A program made the position numbers and the translations under genes. The notes under the pieces are model-generated. The model had not been told where the DNA came from and searched no databases. It saw nothing but the letters and a program-made list of their open reading frames with translations. 64,000 bases of DNA. It comes from Populus alba (taxonomy: Eukaryota > Streptophyta > Magnoliopsida > Malpighiales > Salicaceae). The stretch covers positions 12,760,147-12,824,146 of the forward strand of contig NC_133297.1 of NCBI RefSeq assembly GCF_005239225.2. The letters run 5' to 3'. Below, piece after piece: positions 22,301-33,552 of the stretch. Numbering within the stretch: position 1 is the first letter of the stretch; every line of letters starts with the position of its first letter.

Positions 22301-24998
22301 ATTTTTTTTAATAATAAAAAAAACCCTGTTGTATGAATATTTTGTCAAGTAATAGTGCGATTACATGTAATTAAGAGCGACGAAACTGCCAATCTCTTGC
22401 TTTAATTTCCTCAAACGGAAACCAGAAAGATAACTTTAACCAACAAATTAAGAGCAACGATTTGCGGTCTATGGAAGCAAATATTTTGAAAAATCTTCGA
22501 TATACCCAATTAATCTCAAATATGTATGTATGAAATTATGGGTCCCAATAAATTAACCCTCATAAACCAATACGTATAAACCATATATTATATGATCAGG
22601 CGAGCAGCACCATGCACGTGTCTTTGATTTTCCTAGACGTTGTTACTGGGACACATTGAACATGATGCTCATTAATGCACAGTGTTAATTAGGGTTATAG
22701 AGCCACGTACCCACACATTCAACATGCTACCAAAAATCAGAAGAAAATGAGTCGTGGAAGCTAGCTTCTTATCAATTTGTTAAGCCATGCTATATGTATA
22801 TATTATTTCTGCGAATTAATTTGATTTCATATGGATATATATGATCATATATGAAAGTGACGCAAAACCTCCCACGTGATCCTAATGCTCTCTCGATATC
22901 AGACCCTACCTGATCGGTGTGTCAGTGATGACGTTTTCTGGTTGTAGTTGGCGGCGGCGGTAATCTTGGAGGAAAACGGAATAAGGCAAGGGGTGTGTCT
23001 CTACATACTTCATTAAAGGAGTCTTTGTTTTAATGCAAGTCGAAACTATTGTTGGGTGGTGTGCGTTCGTGAATCCTTGTAGCTACAAGGAGAAATGAGA
23101 CCTCATTGTGTTTTTGGAAAATGACGTCTCAGTAAAGCTAAAACCACATACATTGTGTAGCCCGATCATTTTAGATCCTTACTGATATCATAATAGTAAT
23201 TATTTTTAAAATAATATATAAATTTTTAATTTTTAATTTTTTTTCTTGATATCAATATATTAAAAGATATAAAAAGATAAAAAAACTATTAATTTAAAAT
23301 AAAAAAATTTTTTTAAAAAATTTTTTTTTTTAAAATATAAAAATAAACAAATTTTTAATTGAAAAACAAAACTAATAAAAATCTGGGGTGTAAAAATTGC
23401 TAGCGTAAATGTTTAACGATATTATGGTAAAGTCCTCCCAATCTCTCCTTCTTCAATGTCATCATAATACTCAATAAAAAATGATTACGCAAATGGAGTG
23501 ACTCTTACTCCTAAAATACTATCACCACCTTCCATATATAGTTATGAGCAAATTCAATTGGAGATCTGCGTATGCATGTAACTGACGTCTCCGTCCCACA
23601 GCTTTTCCCTCAGCAAGAGATTACTAAAAGAAATCATTTTTTCAATAAAAAATTAGAAAACATGTTCATTTATTGAAAATAAAGAATATTTTTTTATAAA
23701 AAATAAAAAACATGTCAAGATTATATCAATTTAAAATAAAAAATCAAGACTATAATTCATATTTATGATAATATTATTATGAATTTTAATTTTATTTTAT
23801 TGAGATTTAAAATTACACGAAAAGAATTTATTTATTAGCTCAAAAAAAATATCTTATATTATATTTATAATTAAAAATTTTAATTTATGATGGTAATTAA
23901 ACATGAAAATATTATAAAAATAATTTTAATGGTTCTAAATTGTTAGAAAATACATGTATATAAAAGGAGAATATTGTTTTACTGACTTTTTATAATTTTA
24001 AAAAAATATTATAAAAATATAAAACCTCTAAAATATGTTTAAAAACTAAATATAAATTTAAGAAACTAGTTTTGTTTCAATGATTTAGAAGAAAAAGTTT
24101 TATGATGCATAAGGAGGTAATTGATAACATCATATTAATTATATTTAAAAAAATAAAAAAAATAAGATAATAAAATTCATAACCATAAAAAATAATAAGA
24201 TTATTTTCATTTTAGATTTTTATCTTTCCCTTATTTCTGTAAGTTGATTTTAATAGGATGTTACTATTTATTCTCTAAATATTATAAAATTTCTTTATTT
24301 AAATAGAAAATTTTAATTTCTCTTTTTTAATGTGATTTTTTAAATTAAATTATTACTCTCATTTAAAACAATCACATTAATCTTCACAAAATTCCAAAAG
24401 AATGTTAAAAGAAGATGTGAATTCTCTCTGGCAATTCTGTATTAGTTTACCGTACAAAAAAAGAGTATGCATCGCCCTTGATCGCTTGTTCTTAGCGTTG
24501 AACCCAAGAGGCACGTTGACTTCAAAATTGGAGGGATTTATTAACGAGAATTGAGAATTGACGCGTGGCTATCACGATCCGCAACCCGAGATGTAGACCA
24601 TGATTATCGACTAATTTGGTTGCTTACGATAAGAAAAATAATAAGTAAGGACCTTAACCGAGGAATTGAAGGCGAGGAAGGCATGCCACGTAACCGGATT
24701 ATGCACGTGCAATGGCAATGCAGCAAGCGTGACCTTGACGCTTCCGCTTAATTTAGTTTAATTAACTAATTCATTCCCTTGTGTTATTTATTTATTTATT
24801 TTGGTTAAATCCCGGTGAGAAGGTTCACTGTGTCGAGTCCGTCGTGCAAAATCTTGAAATTACCAAACTGTACATGTCCTAGTCACAACATATTTCCAAA
24901 CAATTAACATGAAAAGTAAACTAATTTCCCTAAAATATTTTTTTTAAAAAATGACCCTGAGCTTAATTAGTTCCTACCTCCTTGAATCTCTTATATTG

Positions 24999-25002
<4 letters not shown>
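19308..25002. other. Long intergenic region, no supported gene
   Basis: AT-rich DNA with copies of the dispersed repeat at about 20018-20100, 20720-20800 and 23246-23320, a 20-base poly(T) at about 20263 and poly(A) near 21296. Short frames at 20515-20703 and 21726-21932 lack recognisable motifs. A less AT-rich patch at about 24470-24750, with ACGTG and TTGAC motifs, lies 1.7 kb upstream of the Dof gene and could be regulatory. Nothing else could be named. Confidence 0.5.
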
Positions 25003-25046
<44 letters not shown>

Positions 25047-25219
25047 ATTAACATGGATATCTTGACCAGTTTGCGCATATCTTAATTAATTCTACGAGCA
25101 CTAAAATTAACGACTATATAAACCTCCAGTGATCATCATATTAATAACCACAAGACTCAAACTTAAGACCATATGGATGCAAATCCTTTGATCTCGAGCT
25201 CTTATCACTGGACCACCTA
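25003..25219 (-). mobile_element. tRNA-derived SINE, Salicaceae type
   Basis: On the minus strand the element starts near GGTGGTCCAGTG (25206-25217). It carries a box A-like TGGTCCAGTGATAAG (25201-25215) and a box B-like AGTTTGAGTCT (25153-25163), the internal RNA polymerase III promoter of tRNA-derived SINEs. Its body matches, with decay, a SINE I remember from poplar (CACTGGAGG...GTCGTTAA...GCGCAAACTGG... ending near CATGTTAATA). It ends in a (TA)20 tail, 25003-25042. It depends on LINE proteins for movement. No clear target duplication was found. Confidence 0.7.
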
Positions 25220-25488
25220 CTAAATAGTTATTTTTTATCTTATAATTGATACTATTTTGTTGTGGATTGTGGATTTAACAATATAATGAGAACATTAATA
25301 TCATAAATGTAAATTCCAAATAAATGTTCAAATAGATAAAGACAAGTCTATTGCACGCTTTACTTGATAATGTATCTACTGTCCACAAATAAAAAAAAAT
25401 AATTATAATTATATTTATAGTAGAGGAAAGAAAATAAATATTATTTATTTTTATATTTATTATATAAAAATGACTTCCATGATATATA

Positions 25489-25523
<35 letters not shown>

Positions 25524-26405
25524 GCAATTTAGAATGTATCCGTAATTGAGAATAACAAATTAGTGATAAATAAGCATATATAATTGTAAAAGTTTTTGGT
25601 TTTGGTTACAAGAAAAAGAAGACTCTTTTAAATCCTTTCTTCTTTCATAAATGGATTTATTACATTATTATCATCACAAGCATTTCATTCTCTTTCTTTC
25701 TCTTTATTTTTTTTTAAAAAGGAATTTTACAATTAGAATAGAATTTCTCTATTTCACTACTATTTGTTTAAATCTAATTTTTACTCTCAAAACAAAGTTG
25801 CTTATTAAATATGATTTAGTGCTTTAAAAATTATTAAATTAATGTGTTTTTAAAATATTTTTATAATTTTAATATATTAGTATTAAAATTAAAAGAGATA
25901 AAAATCATTTTTATATTTTTTTTGTTAAAAAAATCTCGACACGGTACCGGACACTACTCCAATCCAGCAAAAAAAACTGCAATCCAAGACACACAAGGAC
26001 ATATTGGTCATTTGAGCTCTCAGAGTCAGAAAAGGACAATGTTAAATTATAAGAAGCTTTGACTTGTCGATTTCAATCACCATCTTGATGTGGCCAATGA
26101 GGGAGTGCCATGTGCAATAGAGCTTCAATGAGACAGCTCACTGTAACGATGACCACACAAGCACACACATGAACCCTACCTTCCTTAACCCAAACGGCTC
26201 GCAACCGACCACGTTTATATCAATCAAAATCATGCTGCAACTCCCAAACCCCATATTTCTAGTCCCCACACACATGCCCTTGCACTAACTCTCACACAAT
26301 ATCACACCAATACACATCCTCTTATATCACCCCAAATCTCTCCCTTTCCTTCCATACCTCTCACCAGATCAAACAAAAAAGAGATATACAGTGCTGTTTA
26401 CGAGC
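25220..26405. other. Upstream region of the Dof gene
   Basis: An interrupted (AT)n tract spans 25482-25523 and more AT-rich sequence follows. From about 25930 the composition changes: CA-rich and CT-rich sequence resembling a plant promoter and 5' UTR, with TATATCAC near 26323, about 80 bases before the start codon, as a possible TATA element. No other gene is supported. Confidence 0.45.
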
Positions 26406-27299
26406 ATGTACTCTGCTAGTGACCAGATGATGTTTCAATGCCCTCCCAGGCCATTGCCAATGGAGAGAAAATGGAAATCCAACATCGAAGTTGCTCCAAA
26501 TTGCCCTCGCTGTGCTTCTCCGAACACGAAATTCTGCTACTACAACAACTACAGCTTGTCACAGCCTAGGTATTTTTGTAAGGGTTGTAGAAGGTATTGG
26601 ACTAAAGGAGGGTCGCTAAGAAATGTTCCTGTAGGTGGTGGTTGTCGCAAGTATCGCAGAGCGAGGTCCTCTAAGATCTCGCAGAATGAACGTGCTGCTG
26701 ATTATAGTAGGGCTAATGAGACATTAGCTTGTTCCTCGAATAAAGACTCAGTGGCTCAACAAGATGGAGCCAATGGATCCGATATTGATCTAGCTGCTGT
26801 TTTCTCTAAGTTCTTGAATCAAGACTTGAGTTATGGGCCCGAGTTTATTGGTGAAGAATTGCGCGATGAGGGCAGTGAGTTGGTTAATATATCGAATTCT
26901 TCAACCCCAATATCAGACAGCTACCAAAATGATCCGATGATGGAAAGCCTGAAGCGGTCTGATCTGGCCCAAGAATCCAATTTACCTGAAGGGAGATCTC
27001 AGGTGCTTGTAGGAGAGAATCAACAAATTGAAGAGGAGAGATTTCAAGAACTCATCGAAAGGCAAGACATGAATGCATTTGGGTTGCAAAATTTACTGAT
27101 CGATGAAATTGTGCAAGATGCTCTGTGGTCAGATGATGCGACCTTGCCTAATGTTCCTAACTGGCAACCCATGGTACAATTGCAAGATTTTGATTCATTT
27201 TCAGTGGATGATCGTCTAAAGATTTCAGCCAATTTTACCAGCGACAACAATTGGAGCTCTTTTGATCTCTCGGGGTTTGAGGTTTTTCCAAGACCTTGA
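26406..27299 (+). CDS. Dof zinc-finger transcription factor
   Basis: A 297-residue intronless nuclear protein. Dof factors bind AAAG-containing promoter sites. The single Dof finger is complete: C33-X2-C36-X21-C58-X2-C61, in [18 protein letters not shown] through [20 protein letters not shown], followed by the basic [14 protein letters not shown] that contacts DNA and probably acts as nuclear-localisation signal. The rest is acidic and serine/asparagine-rich, ending in an aromatic [12 protein letters not shown] segment that could activate transcription. The open frame extends five codons upstream, but these start with GTG, so the ATG at 26406 is the likely start. It resembles the Arabidopsis Dof1.2/Dof3.5 type by sequence and by its neighbours; the exact orthologue is not proven. 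Confidence 0.95.
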   Translation: MYSASDQMMFQCPPRPLPMERKWKSNIEVAPNCPRCASPNTKFCYYNNYSLSQPRYFCKGCRRYWTKGGSLRNVPVGGGCRKYRRARSSKISQNERAADYSRANETLACSSNKDSVAQQDGANGSDIDLAAVFSKFLNQDLSYGPEFIGEELRDEGSELVNISNSSTPISDSYQNDPMMESLKRSDLAQESNLPEGRSQVLVGENQQIEEERFQELIERQDMNAFGLQNLLIDEIVQDALWSDDATLPNVPNWQPMVQLQDFDSFSVDDRLKISANFTSDNNWSSFDLSGFEVFPRP

Positions 27300-27855
27300 T
27301 ACATACTCTGCTATATATTAACCTTTTTCGATTTTGTATTTTATGATCTTGCTCTTCTTTAAAGAAGCAAAATTCACTGTTGAATACCCATGAAAATGAA
27401 AGATTATGGCATGGACATCATTGCACAAGGACTGAGAATGAAATGAAAAGATATTAGAGATATTTACTTTGTTTCCTCTCTGTTATTGATTTGGCTGTAA
27501 TGGACGACGAAAATAATTTTGCAGTGTCGAAACGGGAGTTCGAAAAGTAGAGTTCTATAATTAAACCAGCATTGTATCCTACATGGAGGAATAATTTATA
27601 CGTGGCTTAAAGAGAACTGTACATGCACAGTTATTAAAGCCTGAGGAGCTGACCCAAAATCTTCTTTAGACTGGGTTTTATTTTAAAGATTTGGTTTCAT
27701 TTTTACATTGACCTGATTAAATTAATGTGATTTTACAAGTTAGATTTTGTAGATGGATCTATTCAAGTCAAAATCAATACTTTTTTAAAAAAAAATATTA
27801 AAACAATATTATTTTAAACAAATCATAAAATTAAGTTAACTATTAACCCGACAAC
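27300..27855. other. 3' flank of the Dof gene
   Basis: Probable 3' UTR followed by AT-rich DNA. No further feature is visible. Confidence 0.5.
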
Positions 27856-28060
27856 TCATATCCTAGACCAGGTAATATCTCAAAGTCGATTGGGCTGAGA
27901 AAATAATATACTCTAGAAAATGGACCGAGGAAAAAAAAAAAAAAGCTTTGCCCCAGCAAAAATCATACCCTAAACTAGTGCAGATCTCAAGTCAATTGGG
28001 CCAAAAAAAATACCCTAGAAAACGGGCCGATGAAGAAAAAAGCATTGCCCCAGCAAAAAC
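27856..28060. repeat. 107-bp tandem duplication
   Basis: Two copies begin TCATATCCTAGACCAGG (27856) and TCATACCCTAAACTAG (27963). Both run through GTC(G/A)ATTGGGC, CTAGAAAA(T/C)GG and end GCCCCAGCAAAAA. An A run differs in length between them. Confidence 0.85.
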
Positions 28061-28339
28061 AAGCGATTGCCTATATTATTTTGCAGAAATCATTTTCCCC
28101 TGTGTCAATCAAAATTCTTTTTTGATTCTTAGTTTTTTACATTCGTGCTTAGTTAATAACGTTAGGAGGAAGGAAAAGTCGGACTGAATCTGACAATCAC
28201 AGTAAGATACTAAACAAGTCCATCTCTTACCTGAAATATAAACAAGTTCAGTTCCTTGTATGAAAGAGTTAGAAGTTCATTGGTTTCCGGGGAGGATATA
28301 GCCGCGTATATATCTTCTTCACGGAGGCGTTCTTCTTAT

Positions 28340-28700
28340 TTCTCTAATTTGTTGCCCTTTTTGCAATATTGGAGGAATCAGTTGATCATCATCTTGTACA
28401 CTATTCTATTTGGAAGATTTGGCTCGGTTCTGTGAATGGTGGGTTTCAGATTTTGTGTGGTTCTGCTGATGGTATAATTAAATGTTCTAATCAAAAGGTT
28501 TATCCTCCTTGGATAAACCAGGGCCTGCTGGAATTGGCGGAGTATTGAGAGATGATGCTGATTTGTTTTGATCATATAGAGTACTGGTTTTCTGTCTTGT
28601 CTTTAATTCCATGGTATCTTGGTGTTGGGGTGTGTGTTTTCGAGTCCCTGCTGTTCTCTGTTCTTGTGTTCCATTCACTTTTTTTTTTTTTTTTTTGTGC
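28340..28700 (+). mobile_element. Possible LINE fragment (RNase H end)
   Basis: A short frame at about 28514-28570 reads DKPGPAGIGGVLRDDADLF, which strongly recalls the NPGPAGIGGVLRD start of the RNase H domain at the end of plant LINE polyproteins. It stops immediately and no other LINE domain is intact. A T-rich run follows at 28680. The fragment is old and the limits are approximate. Confidence 0.4.
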
Positions 28701-30989
28701 TAATAATATTTGGTGTATTGATTTTATAAATTAACTATAAATCTAAAATGCGTGTGGGAATTTAACGTGAAAAATGAACTTATATCCCCTCACATTGTAT
28801 TTCTGGCCGGCCAGTTCACAAGTTTTTTTTTATTTTTTTTTAATTTGACCCTTATTGATAAAATTATCGGTCAATTTATTTTGTCGTATGGTGTAATTGA
28901 AATATATGGGACCATAGTGAAAAACACGAGGGAATGAATGGCTTTAACAAAATTTGAGTGAGATGTTTACTGTAGTCTCCATATTTTTTCATATTATAAA
29001 TATTAGATCCTTTTAGTTTTCAAAATTTAAGAGCAAAATCAATTTTAATGCCAAACTTTATTTTTATTATTTTTAAATTTATAATTTAAAAAAGATGAGA
29101 GAAAATTATCAAAATTCAGCACTAGAAGGAGTAAATCTTTGTTAGCACCGATTCTATCCATAAAAATAGTTAATATTAATGTCAAATTGTTTTATTTGAT
29201 GAGAGGAGTTTATATTAGATGTTTTACCATGAAATTCCCTAGAAAAATATATTTGAGCTAGGTAAGATTTTTAATTTTGGGTTTTGAGATGTTTTTTTAT
29301 GCTATTAATGGGTTTATCAAGTTACTTAAGATGTTTTCTAGGTATTATATGTAAAATACAAATTGAAAAATCAGATTTTGGATCGAAAACATTTCTCCCC
29401 TGATGAAATTAGACAATATCAGATAACGTGTCGTTTGATTAATTTGTTTTAAAAAACAATTAGGGCAGACATCCACCCCATCAAATTTTTTTAAAAAAAA
29501 TTTAAGGGTCCAACCACACGATCCTGCTCTTACAAGCATCAACGCGAGCCCTTACTAGATAGACTAAGCTTAACAACACCTAGCTTTTTCCTCCTTTTTT
29601 AAGAATATTTTTTAATTAATGCTTTTTATATGTGTTTTTTCAAAATAATTTTAAAATTTATATTTAAATTAATACTCACTCTCTCTTTTATTTTGTTAAT
29701 TTAGACTCTTTTAAATAACAATTATTTTTTAGTTATTCTATATGCATTTAATTTTTTTAAGAAATTTTTTAATTCATCTATAATTTTTTTATGTTTTATA
29801 TAAATGAAATTTATTTTAAGAAATTAAAAATATTTATTTTCAGATAATATTTTTAATATGTGTAACTTTACATAATATTTTTTTCCTTTTATTTTATCTA
29901 ATCATTTTCATGAGTTGTCTATTTTTATTATTATTCAATTAAATTAAAAATTAATTTTTATGAATAAATTTATTAAACATAACTTTATCAAAGATCTAGT
30001 TGCAATGTCAAATATTTTAGTCTATATCTAACTCCTAATTTTTTTAATTATCATCTTTATTTATTGTTAATGAATTTTTAGTTATTTACTAAAACATATG
30101 ATTCTGAATTTATTTTATTAAATATACATATTTTTTTTCATTTTATTTTTTATATAAAAAATACGTTAAAAAACTTTTTTTTTTTTTAGAAAAAAAAAAT
30201 CCTACCTCACGGCGTGTCAAACACACAAACCCACGCAGAACATCTTATAATACCCTGTAGAGATAGTACGGGTAAAAAATAATCATAATTAGATAAGGTT
30301 ATTTGGCGATTCATTAAGTGATTTTACGAGCTAATTAACTAGCACTAACATCTTTTGTCAAAAATATTTTTCTGGTAAACCTAAGATTAGTTGGCAAAAA
30401 AAATAGTTATCAAAGCAGTTATCCAAATTAAAAATTTTATCCCCAAAGTATTAAAATTCTTCTATTGGGTTTGCTATTAAAGATTTTCCAATTTTCAGAC
30501 GGTACATGTCAAGAATTTTACAAAAACATATTATTGTATAGCATATGCTATGCGATTTGTAACATAAATATCTACGAACTAGAGTTTGTAAAACTAAATA
30601 AAAAAAATGGTTCGTCGTTTAATCTGGCGTATATCCTAGTTTTTGGAAAAAAATATTTAGTTTTCATTTAAAAAATAGCATGTACAAAATTGAAAAATAT
30701 GAAATAATTAAAAAAAATTTAAGAAAATAAATATCCCTCTTGCACTTCACAATCAAATAAGATTTTTCAAGCAACTAGAAAATTATCCTCTAGTGACATA
30801 TTAATTAATTTGTTTGTTTTTCTTACAGAGAATTAATTTAACCAACAATCCTATAGATTATATAATACACGATGCTTCCGAATTTGATGTCTTGAATCTG
30901 CCACTGCATATAGATCACGGCAAGATAATGGATCCATATCGAGTTAAATAACTTCGAATATCCTCCAAATATCTCCAAAACCATCTTTA
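28701..30989. other. Intergenic, very AT-rich, no gene
   Basis: Long runs of A/T with no open frame of interest. The 3' UTR of the minus-strand NTF2-like gene probably occupies the last few hundred bases. Confidence 0.55.
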
Positions 30990-33552
30990 TTATTCGTTCA
31001 ATTTCGATAGCAGCTCTGCAAAAGAAATTATGAGAAGTTAGTCACTGTCATTTTCTTTTTCTCCTTTTCCTACTAATCTTTAGAAATTAATATCCTCTAC
31101 TAACTTCTTTCCATGGGAAAAAAAAAAAAAAAAAAACTAGTTCTCTTTTCATTTTTTCCCTGCATCCTTTTGTAATTTATCAGTTTGTTCATAGGTTGAC
31201 GTAATCAAGAAAAAAGAGAAAATTAGAATCTTTAAAGAAGTTTTTACATTTTAATCTCAGATAAAATACGTTATAATAACCCTTTTACAATATTAAAGAA
31301 ATATAAACTAATTCAAAAGTTTGAAACATAAGGAAAACCTTTCTCTTTATCCAAATTAATGCTCTTACTATTGAGGGAGTGAATTTAAAAGTAGTAAGAA
31401 TATTTCTCGTACAAAAGGGGGTGTTTTGGAGGACATTTTTGTGAAATATTTTATTTTTTCTATTTAGTTTTTTGCACCTTTAAAAATTAGTATTGATTAA
31501 GTAATATTCCGGTAACATGTTTTTCAAGAGTATTTAAGCAACTGTAACATGTCATTAGTATTTGGAATAAATGTAAGAAAATTGAAGCATATAAATTGAA
31601 ATAAATCTTCGAAAAAGTATAAATAATGATAATTTGTGTTTATCTCATCAAAGAACTTCTCCTTACCCCTGGTTTGATCTGGGAACATGTCAAATATGGT
31701 ACTTGCTGCCTTCAAGAGTTTCTGCGAATTTACATAAGAAACAACATAAGAAACGCAGCTATATATGCGTGTGATTGTACAAATTAATGTAAAGAGAATG
31801 GAGAAATTACGAGGAAGTAAAAAATGATCAATTGCTCATACCAGCATAATGTCAATGTCAATGTCAACGTCTTCGCCTTGTTCTTTCACTACTGTGATTT
31901 TCCTACACATGTTCATAGTCTTCCTTGGTCAGTTGAGAATCTTAAATTAACGCGTGAAAGTTCTTAATCACCTGAGTTTTTTTTTCTTTAAAAAAAAAAC
32001 TTGGAATTTAGAGAGGGAAAAAAAATGCAAATAGAGATAATGGGGCTATTTCATTTGCTCTCTTATGTTTGCTTGGACGGCCCATTTTATCTTGGCCATT
32101 GGAGCACAAATGGATCTCCATTTCTCGGCATTCTTTCCGACCCATCTTAAAACTATATCCGTGCTTATGAAGTGAAATCTCCTTCAAGATTACTAGTTCT
32201 GATCAGTTTACAAATCGATCTGCCGTTCCTTGAGACCATCGAGAAATTCAATTCAAACAATAAGATCCCTTCCTTCCAGATTAACTGGTACAGATTACCA
32301 TCATACTAAAACATGGAGTCAAAAAAATATAATATTTCAATCAAATTATTGCGCACCTGATCAAGTTTTTTTCGTCAAGCTCCTCGCATTCAAAGTAAGT
32401 GCAAAAACTGGTGAAGGGTATAACTTGATTGTCCCACTCTGAAAAGGAACAAAATAGTTTCACAGTTGAATCTAGCTTGCTACACAATCAAAAACCACGC
32501 ACGCGCGCGCGTTCATATAGATATAGATATATTTCCAAGAGGTCAAGGTAAAAGAAAAGCTGTTGTATCTAAATGGTAAAATCTAACTATTGAATTGAAT
32601 TTGAGTAATTGAAAAGAGCTTGTGGCCGTGGCGTTCACCTAGATGCAAGAAAGCAGTTGCAGCCTGCAATTCATTCTTACGCCCGCTTTCCATCTTGAAA
32701 CGAATATTAGGCCCCATTGCCATCATTACCTTCCGAAGAAATTGTATGATACTCTGTACATGGCCAGCCTAAACTGTTAACATTCAGGGATGTTGTGATA
32801 TATTGAAAGTCAAATAAAATAGATTGCGAGACTCGTTCTGACTCGATTCATTTAGGTCTATAGATACAAAATACAAGCTTAATTAGTGCCCATGATCAAG
32901 AGCTAAAGAAGGAAAGAAATGTTGCAGAGTAAATACAGCAGAATATTTACAACATAGTGAAAATCTTCTGCATATTAAAATATTGAACCGTCGGTACTAT
33001 AGTCGTTGTGAATTCCTTGATATACTTGCATTAAATTTCTACAATAAATCTTGACTGAGTATTTGAGGTAAAGATCTAGCACATTGTCACATCGAGAAAA
33101 CGAACAGCTTGGAGAAAAGATGGAGTTGTACTAACCTGTTCTCCATCGAATGCAGTCTGAAAAATGAAGTCCTTAAACACGCAGTCAGACGAGAGAACAT
33201 CCTCCAGTAATTGTTCGTCGGTTCTCGAATTGATGGCATAGAAGAACTTGTGGATCAGGATGTCAATATCATCAACGGAATCCGATGTGAAACCAGGTGC
33301 ACAATCACCGCACCGCAGTTTCCAATGATCCTCTTTGTTCTTTGCTGCAACATTTAGTTGCCTCTTTGTTGCTAATGATTGTTGAGGAAATGTGAACTTG
33401 GGGATAGGAGAATGGACATTACTGGTGACTACTAGGTTGCTCAAATGCCTTGCATTAGCAATATTATTTGGCTGGACTGCAGAAAATTTGCTATTCAGGG
33501 TTTTTCTAAGACTAATGCCAGCACCTAAATTGTAATGAATCATAGATGCCAT
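30990..33552 (-). CDS. NTF2-like family protein, probably plastid-targeted
   Basis: Six exons by hand: 33552-33136, 32753-32639, 32438-32357, 31902-31842, 31721-31667, 31015-30990, all with GT-AG borders and a continuous frame of 251 residues. The first ~75 residues are rich in S, N, K and hydroxylated residues with few acids, like a chloroplast transit peptide. The mature part begins near KLRCGDCAPGFTSDSVDDID and has the NTF2-like cone fold signature: IHKFFYAINSRTDEQLLEDVL, CVFKDFIFQTAFDGEQ, FLRKVMMAMGPNIRFKM and HLEWDNQVIPFTSFC. The molecular function of plant plastid NTF2-like proteins is generally unknown. An acidic DVDIDIDID run comes from a GTCAATGTCAATGTCAA microrepeat. The last short exon is the least certain part; another 3' exon choice would change only the C-terminus. 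Confidence 0.75.

Noticed and set aside
26391..26405. Five extra codons upstream of the Dof ATG
   Set aside because: The extension begins with GTG, which is not used as a normal start in plant nuclear genes.
32503..32512. GCGCGC run as possible Z-DNA or regulatory site
   Set aside because: Too short and without any functional context; lies in an intron.
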